Assembly (NCBI GenBank): GCA_019058445.1
Contig: JAHPZA010000006.1
Span: 620,001-684,000, forward strand
Source of the DNA: Promethearchaeota archaeon
GTDB lineage: Archaea; Asgardarchaeota; Lokiarchaeia; Sigyniarchaeales; SOKP01
Direction: 5' to 3'
Length of the DNA stretch: 64,000 bases
The translations under genes were made by a program, and so were the position numbers. Below are positions 42,754-52,845 of the stretch, piece after piece. Below the pieces are notes generated by a model. That model was given only the letters and a program-made list of their open reading frames with translations, was not told the DNA's origin and did not search any database. Positions within the stretch are counted from its first letter, which is position 1. Each line of letters starts with the position of its first letter.

Positions 42754-43368
42754 CTAATAATCCCCAACGTATTCAATAACAAGTTGATGACATTCCTCTC
42801 CAGGATCCATATCAATAGAATCATCCCATCCGTTAAAGCAATTTAATTCAAAATAATCATCACTATCGCTAGAAATATAAAATTCAGCATTAATTGTATG
42901 AATCGAATATGTTGGATGAATAAATTCTAATTCTTCATCGATCACTCCATTTTTATAAAGATTAAGATAGTAAGAATGAGCTGGATTACAACCCGTCAAA
43001 ACTAACCTTAAGGTTATTCGATATAATCCATTTTTAACTAGGTAGTATCGAGTATTATTATGATTCAAGATAATATATCCGCTATTGTTAAATAGATTAT
43101 TTGCTGCTGAAATTAGCCAATTCCAATTATCTGAAAAAGGAGAATAACTTTTGTTCCTTTGAAGATGCTCCCATAGTCCAACGACGAGCCCTACTGTTCC
43201 CGGAGGTCCTGTTGTTCCATCATCTCCATCATCTCCCTCTTCTCCCTTTAGAGCTCCCGTCTGAACTAGCATAGCAGAGTAGGCTCCAAAAGCTAATCCA
43301 CTTGCTCCGATTATTACTCCTAGAAGAGCTAACACTATTAGATTATTTTCTCTCATTTTTGATTTCAT
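42754..43368 (-). CDS. Membrane-anchored collagen/C1q-like surface protein
   Basis: This 204-residue protein has an N-terminal anchor (NLIVLALLGVIIGASGLAFG). A short collagen-like stretch follows, GEEGDDGDDGTTGPPGTVG (about 41-59), then a beta-rich domain with FLVKNGLYRITLRLVLTG-like flow, similar to the 'GLYxF' core of C1q/TNF domains. It would face outside. Collagen-C1q proteins form trimers in animals and some bacteria; a role in surface contact is inferred. Four cysteines lie in the C-terminal domain. Confidence 0.7.
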   Translation of the reverse strand: MKSKMRENNLIVLALLGVIIGASGLAFGAYSAMLVQTGALKGEEGDDGDDGTTGPPGTVGLVVGLWEHLQRNKSYSPFSDNWNWLISAANNLFNNSGYIILNHNNTRYYLVKNGLYRITLRLVLTGCNPAHSYYLNLYKNGVIDEELEFIHPTYSIHTINAEFYISSDSDDYFELNCFNGWDDSIDMDPGEECHQLVIEYVGDY

Positions 43369-43620
43369 ACCTCTAATTTAAAATTTTAATTTGTTGTTAA
43401 ATTGGATTTGTAAGTGAAGGGTAATTAAAATTTAGATATGTTTCTATTTATATCTATTTTTGACCTAAATGTCCAGAAAATATCATTAATTCTTAGAAAT
43501 CAAATAACATATGGATTAAAATCAGGTTTTTCTTAATTTCTTCCAAAAATTTGGGATCTTCTATATATAAAAGATTTAATTGTAAATATTTTAAAATTTG
43601 TTGAATCCTATTTCTGCTTT

Positions 43621-44943
43621 TTATGTTTTCAAATGGCGTTCAAATTCGTATTCAGCGGGATCTATTGTCATAAATACCCAAAAACTAAGAAGTTGTACTC
43701 CTACGCAAAAAATAGCAACAACGAAATATATTGAAGTAAAATCAGCACCATATAAAGCAAGTAAAATAAATATCAGCCCTCCAATAAAAGCCCCAATCAT
43801 CATCCCGAAATTAGTCGCAGAAATAGTAATTGCGTAATATGTAGCCCTCATTTCAGGATATCTATTTGACATATCTCCTCTAATTGTTTGATTTGCTACA
43901 GTTATAATGTAATTACTAAAAGCAAAAGTAATATAGCCTATAATGCCCCCAACCAAACCTATGAGGAATATACTGAAAAACAGCCAAGGAATGTAAACTA
44001 AATGTCCAATATATACCGCAAGTCTTCTATTTTTATCTGCAAGCTTCCCACCGATCAAAGTAGCGGACAGGATCCCTATAACTGCTAATACACTGAAAAA
44101 AAAGCTAATTAAATATAATTCAAGCCCCTCATCGGATAATAAATACGTTACAGTCGTTCCCTCAAGCTTGATTAATCCAAGAGTCATCCATACGAGGAGC
44201 CCATAAAAGGTACCAATAATAATACCATCAATCCTATCAATAATAGAGAATGTAAACACTTTCCAATTTTCTTTTTTACTAAAGATATTTTTTACCTTTT
44301 TCCATACGTATATTTTTTTACTTGATATCAGCTCTTCTTCAATAAAATATGGAGTAAAACAAACAATTATCATTAAAATACCTTCCATCATGAACAACCA
44401 AGGAATTGGTAATGATAATATAATAAAACTTATTCCAAACAGATAACCTCCTGCCATTTGACCTAACATATACATACCTATTGTCCAACCTTGCATGCGA
44501 CCAAGCTTTTCTTTAGGGGTAACATCGAGAATTAGTCCATCAATCGCAGTATCTGCTACTGCTAAACCTATATTTATTAGAACTCCGTAAAGCATGAGAA
44601 AGATATACAATAACGAAACATCTAAAGGTAAGTAAAATCCCATGATAATCCACCAAATACCACAAAAAGTTCCAAAAATACAAATAAAAGGAAATCTTCG
44701 TCCAAACTTTTCTGAAATCTGGTATTTATCATTGATCATTCCTATGAAAAACTTTAAACTCCATGGTAAAACAGTCAAAGCAGTTATCATGAATAAAAGA
44801 GCCTCATCTAATCGGCGAATATTGACAATGAGATAAAATGCAAGAGTAATCCCCCAAATTCCATGATGAAGTCCCTGAACTAAATAAAATGAAGAAAAGA
44901 TGAGGCTATTTTTAGTGTATGGTTTGATCTTATCATCATTCAT
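43621..44943 (-). CDS. Major facilitator superfamily transporter
   Basis: This 440-residue protein has about 12 helices. It has MFS-type loops: NDKYQISEKFGRRFPFICIF between helices 2 and 3, a DTAIDGLILDVTPKEKLGRM region, and GGKLADKNRRLAVYIG in the second half. Helix 1 holds SSFYLVQGLHHGIWGI. The substrate is unknown. It is transcribed alone on the minus strand. Confidence 0.85.
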   Translation of the reverse strand: MNDDKIKPYTKNSLIFSSFYLVQGLHHGIWGITLAFYLIVNIRRLDEALLFMITALTVLPWSLKFFIGMINDKYQISEKFGRRFPFICIFGTFCGIWWIIMGFYLPLDVSLLYIFLMLYGVLINIGLAVADTAIDGLILDVTPKEKLGRMQGWTIGMYMLGQMAGGYLFGISFIILSLPIPWLFMMEGILMIIVCFTPYFIEEELISSKKIYVWKKVKNIFSKKENWKVFTFSIIDRIDGIIIGTFYGLLVWMTLGLIKLEGTTVTYLLSDEGLELYLISFFFSVLAVIGILSATLIGGKLADKNRRLAVYIGHLVYIPWLFFSIFLIGLVGGIIGYITFAFSNYIITVANQTIRGDMSNRYPEMRATYYAITISATNFGMMIGAFIGGLIFILLALYGADFTSIYFVVAIFCVGVQLLSFWVFMTIDPAEYEFERHLKT

Positions 44944-45286
44944 TTTAATGCACTCTCCATAGTTAATATTTGGTCTCTTATAGTATTTATAGAATTGTTT
45001 CTATCTGGTAAAGAAGAATATCAACCATGCTATAATATAAATAAGACAAAAAATTATGATTGCAATGAGGCAAATTCTGGTAAATGGATTAGATCGCTTA
45101 AACTTAAAATCTTTATCTTTTTCATTCAAACTTTAGCACTTCACTTTCTTTTAATTTATTTACTAGACGTTATCTACAAAGTATTTATTATAAATCCAAT
45201 TAGTAAATATTTAATGATTTTATTTTGTTATTATTCTAAATAAATCTGATAATAACTAAAATATATTATTTACCAGGAAAATTAAG
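44944..45286. other. Non-coding spacer
   Basis: This AT-rich spacer separates the MFS transporter from the phosphoesterase. An 82-codon plus-strand frame (44995-45243) lacks a good start and looks like chance. No other element is clear. Confidence 0.5.
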
Positions 45287-45907
45287 TTGAAAGTGGTATG
45301 TACATCTGATACACATGGAATGCACAATTATTTGAAAATTCCCGATGGAGATCTTTTTATTTTTGGAGGAGATATATCTGAAACAGGTCGTATCGAAGAG
45401 CTAATCGAATTTAATCAATTTTTAGGTGAATTACCTCATAAATATAAAATCATTACTGACGGAAATCATGACTTATCTCCTGAGAAAGTTTCAAAATTGA
45501 TTACAAATGCGTATTATTTGCAACATGAATTACTCGAAATTGAAAATCTTAGAATTTGGGGAACTTCATGGCAATTTTGGTTGTCTGATCAAATACAACG
45601 AAAAAAAACTCAAGCTAATCCCCTAGAATTTTGGAAAGAAGTTCCAGCTGGAATTGATATTTTAATAACTCATTTTCCTCCTTATGGGATTGGTGATTTA
45701 ACAAGAAGTGGAAGCCACTTGGGATCGAAGGATTTGCTTTCTGCTCTCCGAAGAATAAAACCTAAATATCATATTTTTGGCCATGTTCATGAAGGTTATG
45801 GAATTTTTAAAGAAAGCTTTAATAACTTTGAAATCACACTAATAAATGCTTCCGCCATCATCGGATTCGGCTCCAAAATGAATCCTCCGATTGTATTTAC
45901 GCTCTAA
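45287..45907 (+). CDS. Calcineurin-like metallophosphoesterase
   Basis: This 206-residue protein has the motifs in order: CTSDTHG (7-13), IFGGDISE (GD), DGNHD (GNHD/E), ITHFPPYG and FGHVHEGYG (GHxH). They bind two metals for phosphoester hydrolysis. The start is a TTG with CAGGAAAA 8 bases ahead. The substrate is not known; relatives act on nucleotides or phosphoproteins. It precedes the FAD flavoprotein by 85 bases. Confidence 0.9.
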   Translation: MKVVCTSDTHGMHNYLKIPDGDLFIFGGDISETGRIEELIEFNQFLGELPHKYKIITDGNHDLSPEKVSKLITNAYYLQHELLEIENLRIWGTSWQFWLSDQIQRKKTQANPLEFWKEVPAGIDILITHFPPYGIGDLTRSGSHLGSKDLLSALRRIKPKYHIFGHVHEGYGIFKESFNNFEITLINASAIIGFGSKMNPPIVFTL

Positions 45908-45992
45908 TCTTTCTATAATATGTTTTCTATTAACATATTTTCTTAGGTAATCATAATAAAATTTAATTTCTTTAGTTCCTTATTTTTGAACT

Positions 45993-47228
45993 ATGTCTAA
46001 TTCCGAATTTTATAACTTTGTAATCTTAGGTGCGGGTCCGGCAGGGTTGACAGCTGGTATCGTGGCAGCAAGAAATGGATTTAGTGTTGCAATTCTGGAA
46101 AAGGGAGAGAGAGCAGGTCCTAAGCCCCGTGGTGAGGGAATGGCTCATGGAAAAATTGTAGATAATATTTTGGGAAAGGATTATCTGCCCTCAATTGGTT
46201 TAAGGTCAAATGGAGGACGAGTTTGGCATTCCCCAGGAGATATCCACACTACTACCACCTTCCGAGAGTATCCACACTATTTTTTTGAATGGCGGGAATT
46301 TATTGATCGATTTGTCGATGTTGCTCAAGAGTTAGGGGTAAAAATTCTTTTAAAAAGCGAAGCTACAGAACCAATTGAAAAAGATGGTATTTGTATAGGA
46401 GTTAAATATAAGGATGCGAGTGGAAGCATAAAAGAACTCCATGGCAATGCGATTTTAGATTGTAGCGGGTATTCAGCAGTGCTTGGGAGGCATTATGGTA
46501 TTCCTTATGAGGAGGAAATCATATGTCCTATTGTAAAGTGTTTAATCAGTGAGGCGAATTTTAATATAAAAGAAACCCCTGATCTTCAGTTCTATTTCAT
46601 AGGAAATGGAGATTTGAAATATTCACCGCGATTCCCTCAATGCGTTGCTTACTTTTTTCCTCTAGCAAATAAAAGAGCTGAAGTAGGATTAATGCTACGT
46701 ATGGCACAAGCTCGCAGTATGAAAACAGTTACAATTCCCAGCGATGATGAAATCATGAGAGTGTGGGACGAAATTAAAAAATCATATCCCGGATATAGTG
46801 TATTTTTCAAGGGAGCAAAAATTGACTATGAAGAATTAACTTGGCTTCCAAATGCTAAAATGGTTGAAAATTATGTTCCAATTCCAGGTGTAGTTCTTTT
46901 AGGTGATAGTGCCGCATTTGTCAATCCCTTTGGGTCTTCAGGACTTCTTTATTCAATGGAAATGGCAAATTTCTGGGTAAAAATGCTTTCGGAAGACTTG
47001 AAAAACATTTTAGTACACGAAGAAGAGCTTTCAGAACTTAATAAAATGTTATTTGAAAAAACGGACGAATATAAGCAAAATTTCGAAAACTTTGAAGTGT
47101 ATGAGCAGGTAAAAGGGTATTATAATTTAATAGGTGCATTTGAATATAAAATCTTTAATCGATTACGCACAGCCGAGAGAATTAATAAGAAATGGGACTA
47201 TATCGCATCGCTTCTGAAGAAAGCGTGA
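45993..47228 (+). CDS. Geranylgeranyl reductase-family flavoprotein
   Basis: This 411-residue protein has the FAD-binding VILGAGPAGLTAGIVAARNG and LEKGERAG, the PRGEGMAHGK active-site region, and a GDSAAFVNPFGSSGLLYSME segment near 305 that closes the flavin site. The family saturates isoprenoid chains of archaeal lipids or oxidises other substrates. The next gene is an HdrB-like Fe-S protein, 36 bases on, which could supply electrons. A true GGR role is plausible but not certain. Confidence 0.85.
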   Translation: MSNSEFYNFVILGAGPAGLTAGIVAARNGFSVAILEKGERAGPKPRGEGMAHGKIVDNILGKDYLPSIGLRSNGGRVWHSPGDIHTTTTFREYPHYFFEWREFIDRFVDVAQELGVKILLKSEATEPIEKDGICIGVKYKDASGSIKELHGNAILDCSGYSAVLGRHYGIPYEEEIICPIVKCLISEANFNIKETPDLQFYFIGNGDLKYSPRFPQCVAYFFPLANKRAEVGLMLRMAQARSMKTVTIPSDDEIMRVWDEIKKSYPGYSVFFKGAKIDYEELTWLPNAKMVENYVPIPGVVLLGDSAAFVNPFGSSGLLYSMEMANFWVKMLSEDLKNILVHEEELSELNKMLFEKTDEYKQNFENFEVYEQVKGYYNLIGAFEYKIFNRLRTAERINKKWDYIASLLKKA

Positions 47229-47264
47229 ACATTTAAATATAATAAGAGAAGGGAGAACATAGTT

Positions 47265-48059
47265 ATGAGCAAACTCATTGATGAATTAATGATAGACAAC
47301 ATTCGTACCGAGGGCTGTTCCATAGGAAAGGGTCTTGATAGAATAAAGATCTTAGATAAATATAATTTGCCATATGATAAAAAGGCAGACAATATTATAA
47401 TAACCGGATGTGTGGTTATATCAGTACTCCCTAAAGTTATAAAATCTTTAGCAAATATTTTCGATAAAAAAGGTTTATCTTACTCTTTTTTGTCAAAAGA
47501 ATATTGCTGCGGGAATTATCTTTATCGTCCAGCAATTAAAGCTCGTGACCAAGAAGCAATAACTGAATGCCAAATCCTTTCAAAAGAATTTATATGGAAA
47601 AATATAGAGCAAGCTAAAGAGCTTGGAGCAAAAAGATTGATAATCTTTTGTTCTCCTTGCTATCCAATTTATAAGCACGCATTTCCAGATGAAAATATTA
47701 TTTTTTACCCTGAAGCAATACATGAGGTCATGGAAAAATATAAATTCGATAATTCTATAGATTATTATGCTGGGTGTTATCGCTTACATAAAAGATTTTC
47801 TCCTGTTCCTATGGATTTAAAATCCACTAATAAGATATTTTCAAAATTAGAGGGGCTTAAAATTAACCGTATTAGCGCACCAGTATGTTGTTATAAACCC
47901 GAGGGACTCGAACACATGATTGAACATGTAAAAACAAAACAGATGATACACATCTGTACCGGTTGTTATAGTCAAGCATTAAAAATGAAACGTAAAATAA
48001 AGGAGGTAAAAATTTTAATGCTTCCCGAACTCATTGAGAGAATTATAAGCAAAAATTAA
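47265..48059 (+). CDS. CCG-domain (HdrB/GlpC-like) Fe-S protein
   Basis: The protein has 264 residues. It has two CCG-type clusters: SKEYCCGNYLYRP with FCSPCYPIY (first half) and YAGCYRLHK, APVCCYKPEG and CTGCYSQ (second half). CCG domains bind unusual 4Fe-4S clusters for disulfide or quinone-like redox steps. It lacks ferredoxin motifs of its own. Strong GGGAGA precedes the ATG. Pairing with the upstream flavoprotein suggests an electron path to it. Confidence 0.85.
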   Translation: MSKLIDELMIDNIRTEGCSIGKGLDRIKILDKYNLPYDKKADNIIITGCVVISVLPKVIKSLANIFDKKGLSYSFLSKEYCCGNYLYRPAIKARDQEAITECQILSKEFIWKNIEQAKELGAKRLIIFCSPCYPIYKHAFPDENIIFYPEAIHEVMEKYKFDNSIDYYAGCYRLHKRFSPVPMDLKSTNKIFSKLEGLKINRISAPVCCYKPEGLEHMIEHVKTKQMIHICTGCYSQALKMKRKIKEVKILMLPELIERIISKN

Positions 48060-48063
48060 TAAG

Positions 48064-48840
48064 TTATTCTATTTGCCCAGCTTGTGGTTTAATGTATCCG
48101 AGATATGCACAAACAATCCCTAGAATGGCAAAAGCCCAAGCTAAAAAATAAAATATTGTAAATCCAGGAATCTCAAATACTAATATGAAAATTCTATCTA
48201 TTAAAAAATTTAAAAATATTAACATGTAGCTTAAAGCCATTAAAGTGAGAGAGAGAAATGCCTGTCTATAAATGGATTCTTCAACTCCTTTATATGCTTC
48301 AATTGAGCGGTACATGAATGCGATATAAATCATTGACATGAAAATTAATGTTAAGAGAAAGGCAATTGCATCAAGTAATACAGCCATAAAACCATGGACT
48401 GGTTCATATATAACCAAGTCATAAAAAGCAGTGAAACAACCAAAAATTATTACGATATATTTTTGATTTTTTTTGTAATCTTCTTGAAATATCTTCACTT
48501 TAAAGTTATATGATAACAAAATGGCAATACAGACTAAAAATTCACTCACTCTAAAGCTTAATATTCTAAAAAAAATCCAGCCTAATGGAGAATAGGGCTC
48601 CACTACCAAGTCTAATCTTAAAACTACAAACACTTTCGAAAGCAATGAAAAGAATATAGCAAGAGTATAAATAAGAAAAATTACCAATAACCTCAAGGTG
48701 AGATCATGCCGTTTTTCAAGATACTTAAACATAATAAGAATTAAAAGAATAAGTGATATTACTAATACAATTGATTCATAGATCATCCCAATAAAAAATA
48801 AATTACGTTCTTCTTCTCCACTAATTTGAAAGAATAGCAT
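48064..48840 (-). CDS. Seven-helix membrane protein, unknown
   Basis: This 258-residue protein has seven hydrophobic helices with short charged loops (LEKRHDLTLR, NFKVKIFQEDYKKNQ, MYRSIEAYKGVEES). It is built like the protein at 24053-24763. Such proteins recur in Lokiarchaeia; no sensor or transport motif is clear. It converges with the HdrB-like gene with 4 bases between them. Confidence 0.75.
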   Translation of the reverse strand: MLFFQISGEEERNLFFIGMIYESIVLVISLILLILIMFKYLEKRHDLTLRLLVIFLIYTLAIFFSLLSKVFVVLRLDLVVEPYSPLGWIFFRILSFRVSEFLVCIAILLSYNFKVKIFQEDYKKNQKYIVIIFGCFTAFYDLVIYEPVHGFMAVLLDAIAFLLTLIFMSMIYIAFMYRSIEAYKGVEESIYRQAFLSLTLMALSYMLIFLNFLIDRIFILVFEIPGFTIFYFLAWAFAILGIVCAYLGYIKPQAGQIE

Positions 48841-48901
48841 TAATTAATTTTAACGAAGTATGATTTAAAAAATGAAATAGTTTTCAAACACTCCAACGAA
48901 T

Positions 48902-49561
48902 TTATTTAATTTTTTGCATAATATAATATCCGCAATCGAATTCTTTGGGATCCTTCTTAACCATGGCTATTTCTCTCTCATGGCTTTTTAAAATTTCAAG
49001 TTCTTTAGATCCTTTATATTTTTGATGCAATTCTTTAATTCTTTCTTCTAATGGGGCATAATATTCCGTCCACCAGTATTTCTCAGGTAATAAAAAATGA
49101 TCAATAAGCTCAAAACCATAGTTCGGGAACATCTCTAATGATTTATCCATCCACTTTATCGTCTCAAACGAGACTAAAAAACCTTTAGGTTTCAAAATCC
49201 TAGAGCATTCCTTTAGGCTTTTGTTTATGTCAAGAATGTGAAGAACTCCTTCTTCCCAGAGAATGTCAAAGTTCTCATCTTGAAAATTTGTATTATATAA
49301 AGATATGTTCATTATTTTAATACGCCCTGAAAGCCCCATTCTCTCGATTTTTTTTTGTAATTTATCCAAAGCATCTTGATTAATATCGATCCCAACAATG
49401 GTTCCATTACTGAGCTTCACTAATTCTAATGTAGGTAGTCCGCTACCGCAGCCAATATCTAGTATATAGGGCTTATTTATTTTGGGTAGCATTTCATATG
49501 CTTTCTTTGTATATTTAAGAAAAATACCTCTAAACTCATCAATATTAAGTAAATCGGTCAT
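48902..49561 (-). CDS. Class I SAM-dependent methyltransferase
   Basis: This 219-residue protein has motif I LDIGCGSGLPTLELVKL, VGIDINQDALDKLQ and FDILWEEGVLHILDINKSLK. A C-terminal stretch with FLLPEKYWWTEYYAPLEERI is typical of a small-molecule methyltransferase in this genome group. The substrate is unknown. It is followed by a separate nitronate monooxygenase-like gene further upstream on the same strand. Confidence 0.88.
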   Translation of the reverse strand: MTDLLNIDEFRGIFLKYTKKAYEMLPKINKPYILDIGCGSGLPTLELVKLSNGTIVGIDINQDALDKLQKKIERMGLSGRIKIMNISLYNTNFQDENFDILWEEGVLHILDINKSLKECSRILKPKGFLVSFETIKWMDKSLEMFPNYGFELIDHFLLPEKYWWTEYYAPLEERIKELHQKYKGSKELEILKSHEREIAMVKKDPKEFDCGYYIMQKIK

Positions 49562-49615
49562 TATAATCTTAAATTTTTAGAAATATATATTATAAGAAAA
49601 AAAAAGTAAATTACC

Positions 49616-50653
49616 TTATTGAATGTATTTTGATGATTTTTTAAGTTGTTCCTCAGCAACTTTTACAATTGATTCTATTATATCGGGGACTTTATCGATG
49701 CTATGTATTACTCCGCAACTTTGACCTAGCGGAATCGCACCAGTAACCAAGTCACCTCTTAAATAGACCGATTCATAATGCTTTCCATCTTCAATCAACT
49801 CTTCCATCGTAAATCCATTTTCCTCAGCCATTTTTTCTTCCTTGCTATCTATGAGACCATGATGTAAAGCATATTCATTTCTCCATAATCGAATTGGTCC
49901 CAGGAAGCCCGTAACTAATATTGTATCTTCCGGATTCGCAGGAGGGACGATATCCTTGTACTTCACATGAAATTCACTTTCTTGTGAAGATATAAATCTC
50001 GAGCCCATAGCAATTGCTCCTGCTCCCAATCCCAAAGCAGCGGCAAGCCCATATCCGTTTCCAAACGCACCACAAGCGATAATGGGAATATCAGGATGTT
50101 TCTCCTTTACTTGTTGGAGAAGAACTAATGTGCCGGTCTTTTCATATGATTGATGTCCACCACCTTCACTTCCCGTCACGACCATGCCATCAACTCCTGA
50201 GGCAACACATTTGTCTGCAAGCCAAGCTGCAGGGGCAACATGGAAGTGTTTTAAATTAGTACTTTCTCTTAATTTTTGAAAATTTTTATTTTCAGGTAAT
50301 AGTCGTGCAGAACCGGCACTACTAAGAGCATAAACACATTGTTCTCTTAATTTCTGATTATCCCTAATGATTTTTGGCACTTGCCTACATAATCTTTTAG
50401 CATCATATTGCATTCTCCCAGTGCGAATGTTAAATCCAAAAGGCTTGTCAGTATGCTCAACCACATATTCCATATCTTTTTTCATTTCTTTTAAACTATC
50501 ATTCGCTAATAGGTTAGTATGACTTATCACACCCATTCCTCCAGCCTCCGACACAGCAACAGTTAATTCTTTTGTATAAAAAGGACCCATAGGTGCTGCG
50601 AAAATCGGGTGCTTAATTCCAAACATCTCGGTTATTTCAGTCTTTAAAACCAT
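49616..50653 (-). CDS. Nitronate monooxygenase / FabK-like flavin enzyme
   Basis: This 345-residue TIM-barrel protein has PIFAAPMGPFYTKELTVAVS, AGGMGVISH, VTGSEGGGHQS (the conserved histidine) and IIACGAFGNGYGLAAALGLG with AGAIAMGSRF, which binds FMN phosphate. The family includes 2-nitropropane dioxygenase and enoyl-ACP reductase II; the reaction here is unclear. It is transcribed ahead of the methyltransferase gene, 54 bases apart. Confidence 0.85.
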   Translation of the reverse strand: MVLKTEITEMFGIKHPIFAAPMGPFYTKELTVAVSEAGGMGVISHTNLLANDSLKEMKKDMEYVVEHTDKPFGFNIRTGRMQYDAKRLCRQVPKIIRDNQKLREQCVYALSSAGSARLLPENKNFQKLRESTNLKHFHVAPAAWLADKCVASGVDGMVVTGSEGGGHQSYEKTGTLVLLQQVKEKHPDIPIIACGAFGNGYGLAAALGLGAGAIAMGSRFISSQESEFHVKYKDIVPPANPEDTILVTGFLGPIRLWRNEYALHHGLIDSKEEKMAEENGFTMEELIEDGKHYESVYLRGDLVTGAIPLGQSCGVIHSIDKVPDIIESIVKVAEEQLKKSSKYIQ

Positions 50654-50861
50654 TTTTTAACACCTTTTTTCACTTAAAATATTATTATAATTATGATAAA
50701 GTGAAAGGTATAAGGCTTAAAAATTTTGATCAAATCCTTAGGTATAGTTAATTAGCAGCAATAATAAATATTTATGAGAATTTAACCAATTATATCTTCC
50801 AAAAATCGCTCAAAAGAGAATTATGAAAATTTTTAAGAAATAAAGAAAGAAAATTATGTCT

Positions 50862-52625
50862 TTATCCAGTATGATTTATGATTTTAGGTTTACTTAAGAC
50901 AAATCCGCACTTCGGACAAATTCTATGTAACCGATATTCTTGCATGCTGCTGAAAAAACTTGAACCTAAGATCCCCGCAGGTAACGTAAATAATGCAACT
51001 CCTAGAAAAGCAAAACAGATGGTTAGGAATCTGCCGGCCGTTGTCACTGGATATACATCACCAAACCCAGTTGTAGTAAAGGTAACAATGCCGAACCATA
51101 AAGTTGCTGGAATACTTGCAAATTTTTCAGGCTGGGCATTATGTTCAAAATAATAGATTGCTGTAGAACTGAATATGAGAAATAGGATACATATGAAAAT
51201 TGTGCTTAAAAATTCTCTTTTAGTATCTTTGAATATTAAGCCAGATATACTAAATACGTCTATAAAATGTCCAACTTTAAATACTACAACCATCAATAGA
51301 ATTAAGAAAAACTGCCGCGTTGTAGGTACTAACTGACCCGGAATTAACATAAGATACAAAGCAATAATCACGATAACATCCACTATAGCGAGTGGACTTT
51401 TGACGAAATTCCATTTCCCTTGAACAGGATCTTGATATTCTTCCCGTTCTGAACCTTCACAGCTCCAAAATCGTAGAGCATATTCTGAGGTAAACACTAT
51501 TATAGAAATTATATACACAGTATTTAATACAGATCTTAGTTCTTCGGATAGTATAGGATTAGTTTCAACCATAATTGCCAACACATTAAGCGTTATAAAA
51601 GTCATAAAGAAAATAAAGACCAATAACTGTCCCAAACTTCTAGGAAAAGCGAATTGCACTAAATCATAATATCTACGCTTGGTTTGTTGCTGGGGTGTTA
51701 ATTTTGGTAATTCCTTAGCTTTTTCTGCTTCTAAGGCTTGTTTAATTATCTTAGGAAGCCTCCCCCTCCTTTTCTTATACAAGTCCCTAAACAATGCTTC
51801 TTTTTGAATTGTGGTATTACAATTTGGACAAACCTCATACTGTGGATTTCTTTCTCTAAGTTCATCAATATATCCTGAACCAATGACAGATGCAGGTAAT
51901 AAAAACAATGTGATACCTAAGACTGATATAACTGCTGATATTATTTTACCCATAACGGTCTTCGGAACCATCTCTCCGTATCCGATTGTGAAAAGATTTA
52001 TTGCTGTAAACCACATTGAACTAAAAAGATTCGTAAATATATCAGGTTGGGCATCATGTTCTGCTATATACATAAGTAATGACCCGAAAAACATTAACAG
52101 CAACGATAAAATTAAGGTAATTAATAGTTCTTCTTTTTTACGTCTGATAACGCCAAAAATTATTTCAAATGATTCAGAATACCGAATTAATTTAAGGAGC
52201 GCAATTACGCGAAGTAGTCTTATACCCTCCATCCATTTGTATTCAGCAGGTATGATTAACGCTAATAAAAATAGAATAACACTTGCGAAATCAATTATAC
52301 CCTTAAAGTTTATCATATATCCTAAGCTTTTCAAATTATTATCTTGGTATTTTGGATTTATATCACATGTCCAAAACCGTAATATAAATTCTATGGTAAA
52401 AATTACTACTGAAATAACTTCAATTAGAATAAAAACGATGGAATATCTTAGCACTAAATCTTCATCAGTTTCTAAGATTGTTATAAGACCACTTATTAAG
52501 CTAGCACATACTAGTAAAAATGCCAGAAAACGCGCTGAACCTGTTTTTGATTCGGGAAAATTTAAATTTTTAAAAATCTGCTCTTTATATTTTCGGATTC
52601 TTTCCTTTTTGAGTTCTTTCGTCAT
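50862..52625 (-). CDS. Two-module (12-helix) potassium channel-like protein
   Basis: This 587-residue protein has two full six-helix channel modules. The first (about 30-255) has an S4-like GIRLLRVIALLKLIRYSES and the filter TIGYG (213-217). The second (about 330-560) has the filter TTGFG (518-522) and an S4 region with few charges. Each module ends in a Cys pair (CPNC 266-269; CPKC 570-573) resembling half a zinc ribbon. Two such subunits would make a pseudo-tetrameric pore. Repeated segments (IAEHDAQPD/FEHNAQPE; LPASVIGSGY/LPAGILGSSF) show internal duplication. Confidence 0.88.
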   Translation of the reverse strand: MTKELKKERIRKYKEQIFKNLNFPESKTGSARFLAFLLVCASLISGLITILETDEDLVLRYSIVFILIEVISVVIFTIEFILRFWTCDINPKYQDNNLKSLGYMINFKGIIDFASVILFLLALIIPAEYKWMEGIRLLRVIALLKLIRYSESFEIIFGVIRRKKEELLITLILSLLLMFFGSLLMYIAEHDAQPDIFTNLFSSMWFTAINLFTIGYGEMVPKTVMGKIISAVISVLGITLFLLPASVIGSGYIDELRERNPQYEVCPNCNTTIQKEALFRDLYKKRRGRLPKIIKQALEAEKAKELPKLTPQQQTKRRYYDLVQFAFPRSLGQLLVFIFFMTFITLNVLAIMVETNPILSEELRSVLNTVYIISIIVFTSEYALRFWSCEGSEREEYQDPVQGKWNFVKSPLAIVDVIVIIALYLMLIPGQLVPTTRQFFLILLMVVVFKVGHFIDVFSISGLIFKDTKREFLSTIFICILFLIFSSTAIYYFEHNAQPEKFASIPATLWFGIVTFTTTGFGDVYPVTTAGRFLTICFAFLGVALFTLPAGILGSSFFSSMQEYRLHRICPKCGFVLSKPKIINHTG

Positions 52626-52845
52626 AAGCTGTCATATTATGAATTATTGCTTTAACTTCAAAAAATGTTATACAAACCTAATCAAAATTATTGTTTTAAA
52701 AACTTTTGAAAAGCGAAAAATTCAAAGTGTTTATAATCAAATCTATTCTTTAGGGTATTTTTGAATTTTAAAAAATTCAATACATTTTTCAATAGAGGGA
52801 TCATAATGAACTTAACAGCCAATTATAAAATAAAATGAAGTAATT

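Noticed and set aside
44995..45243. 82-codon plus-strand frame
   Set aside because: Weak start, low-complexity hydrophobic tail and no ribosome site; treated as chance.
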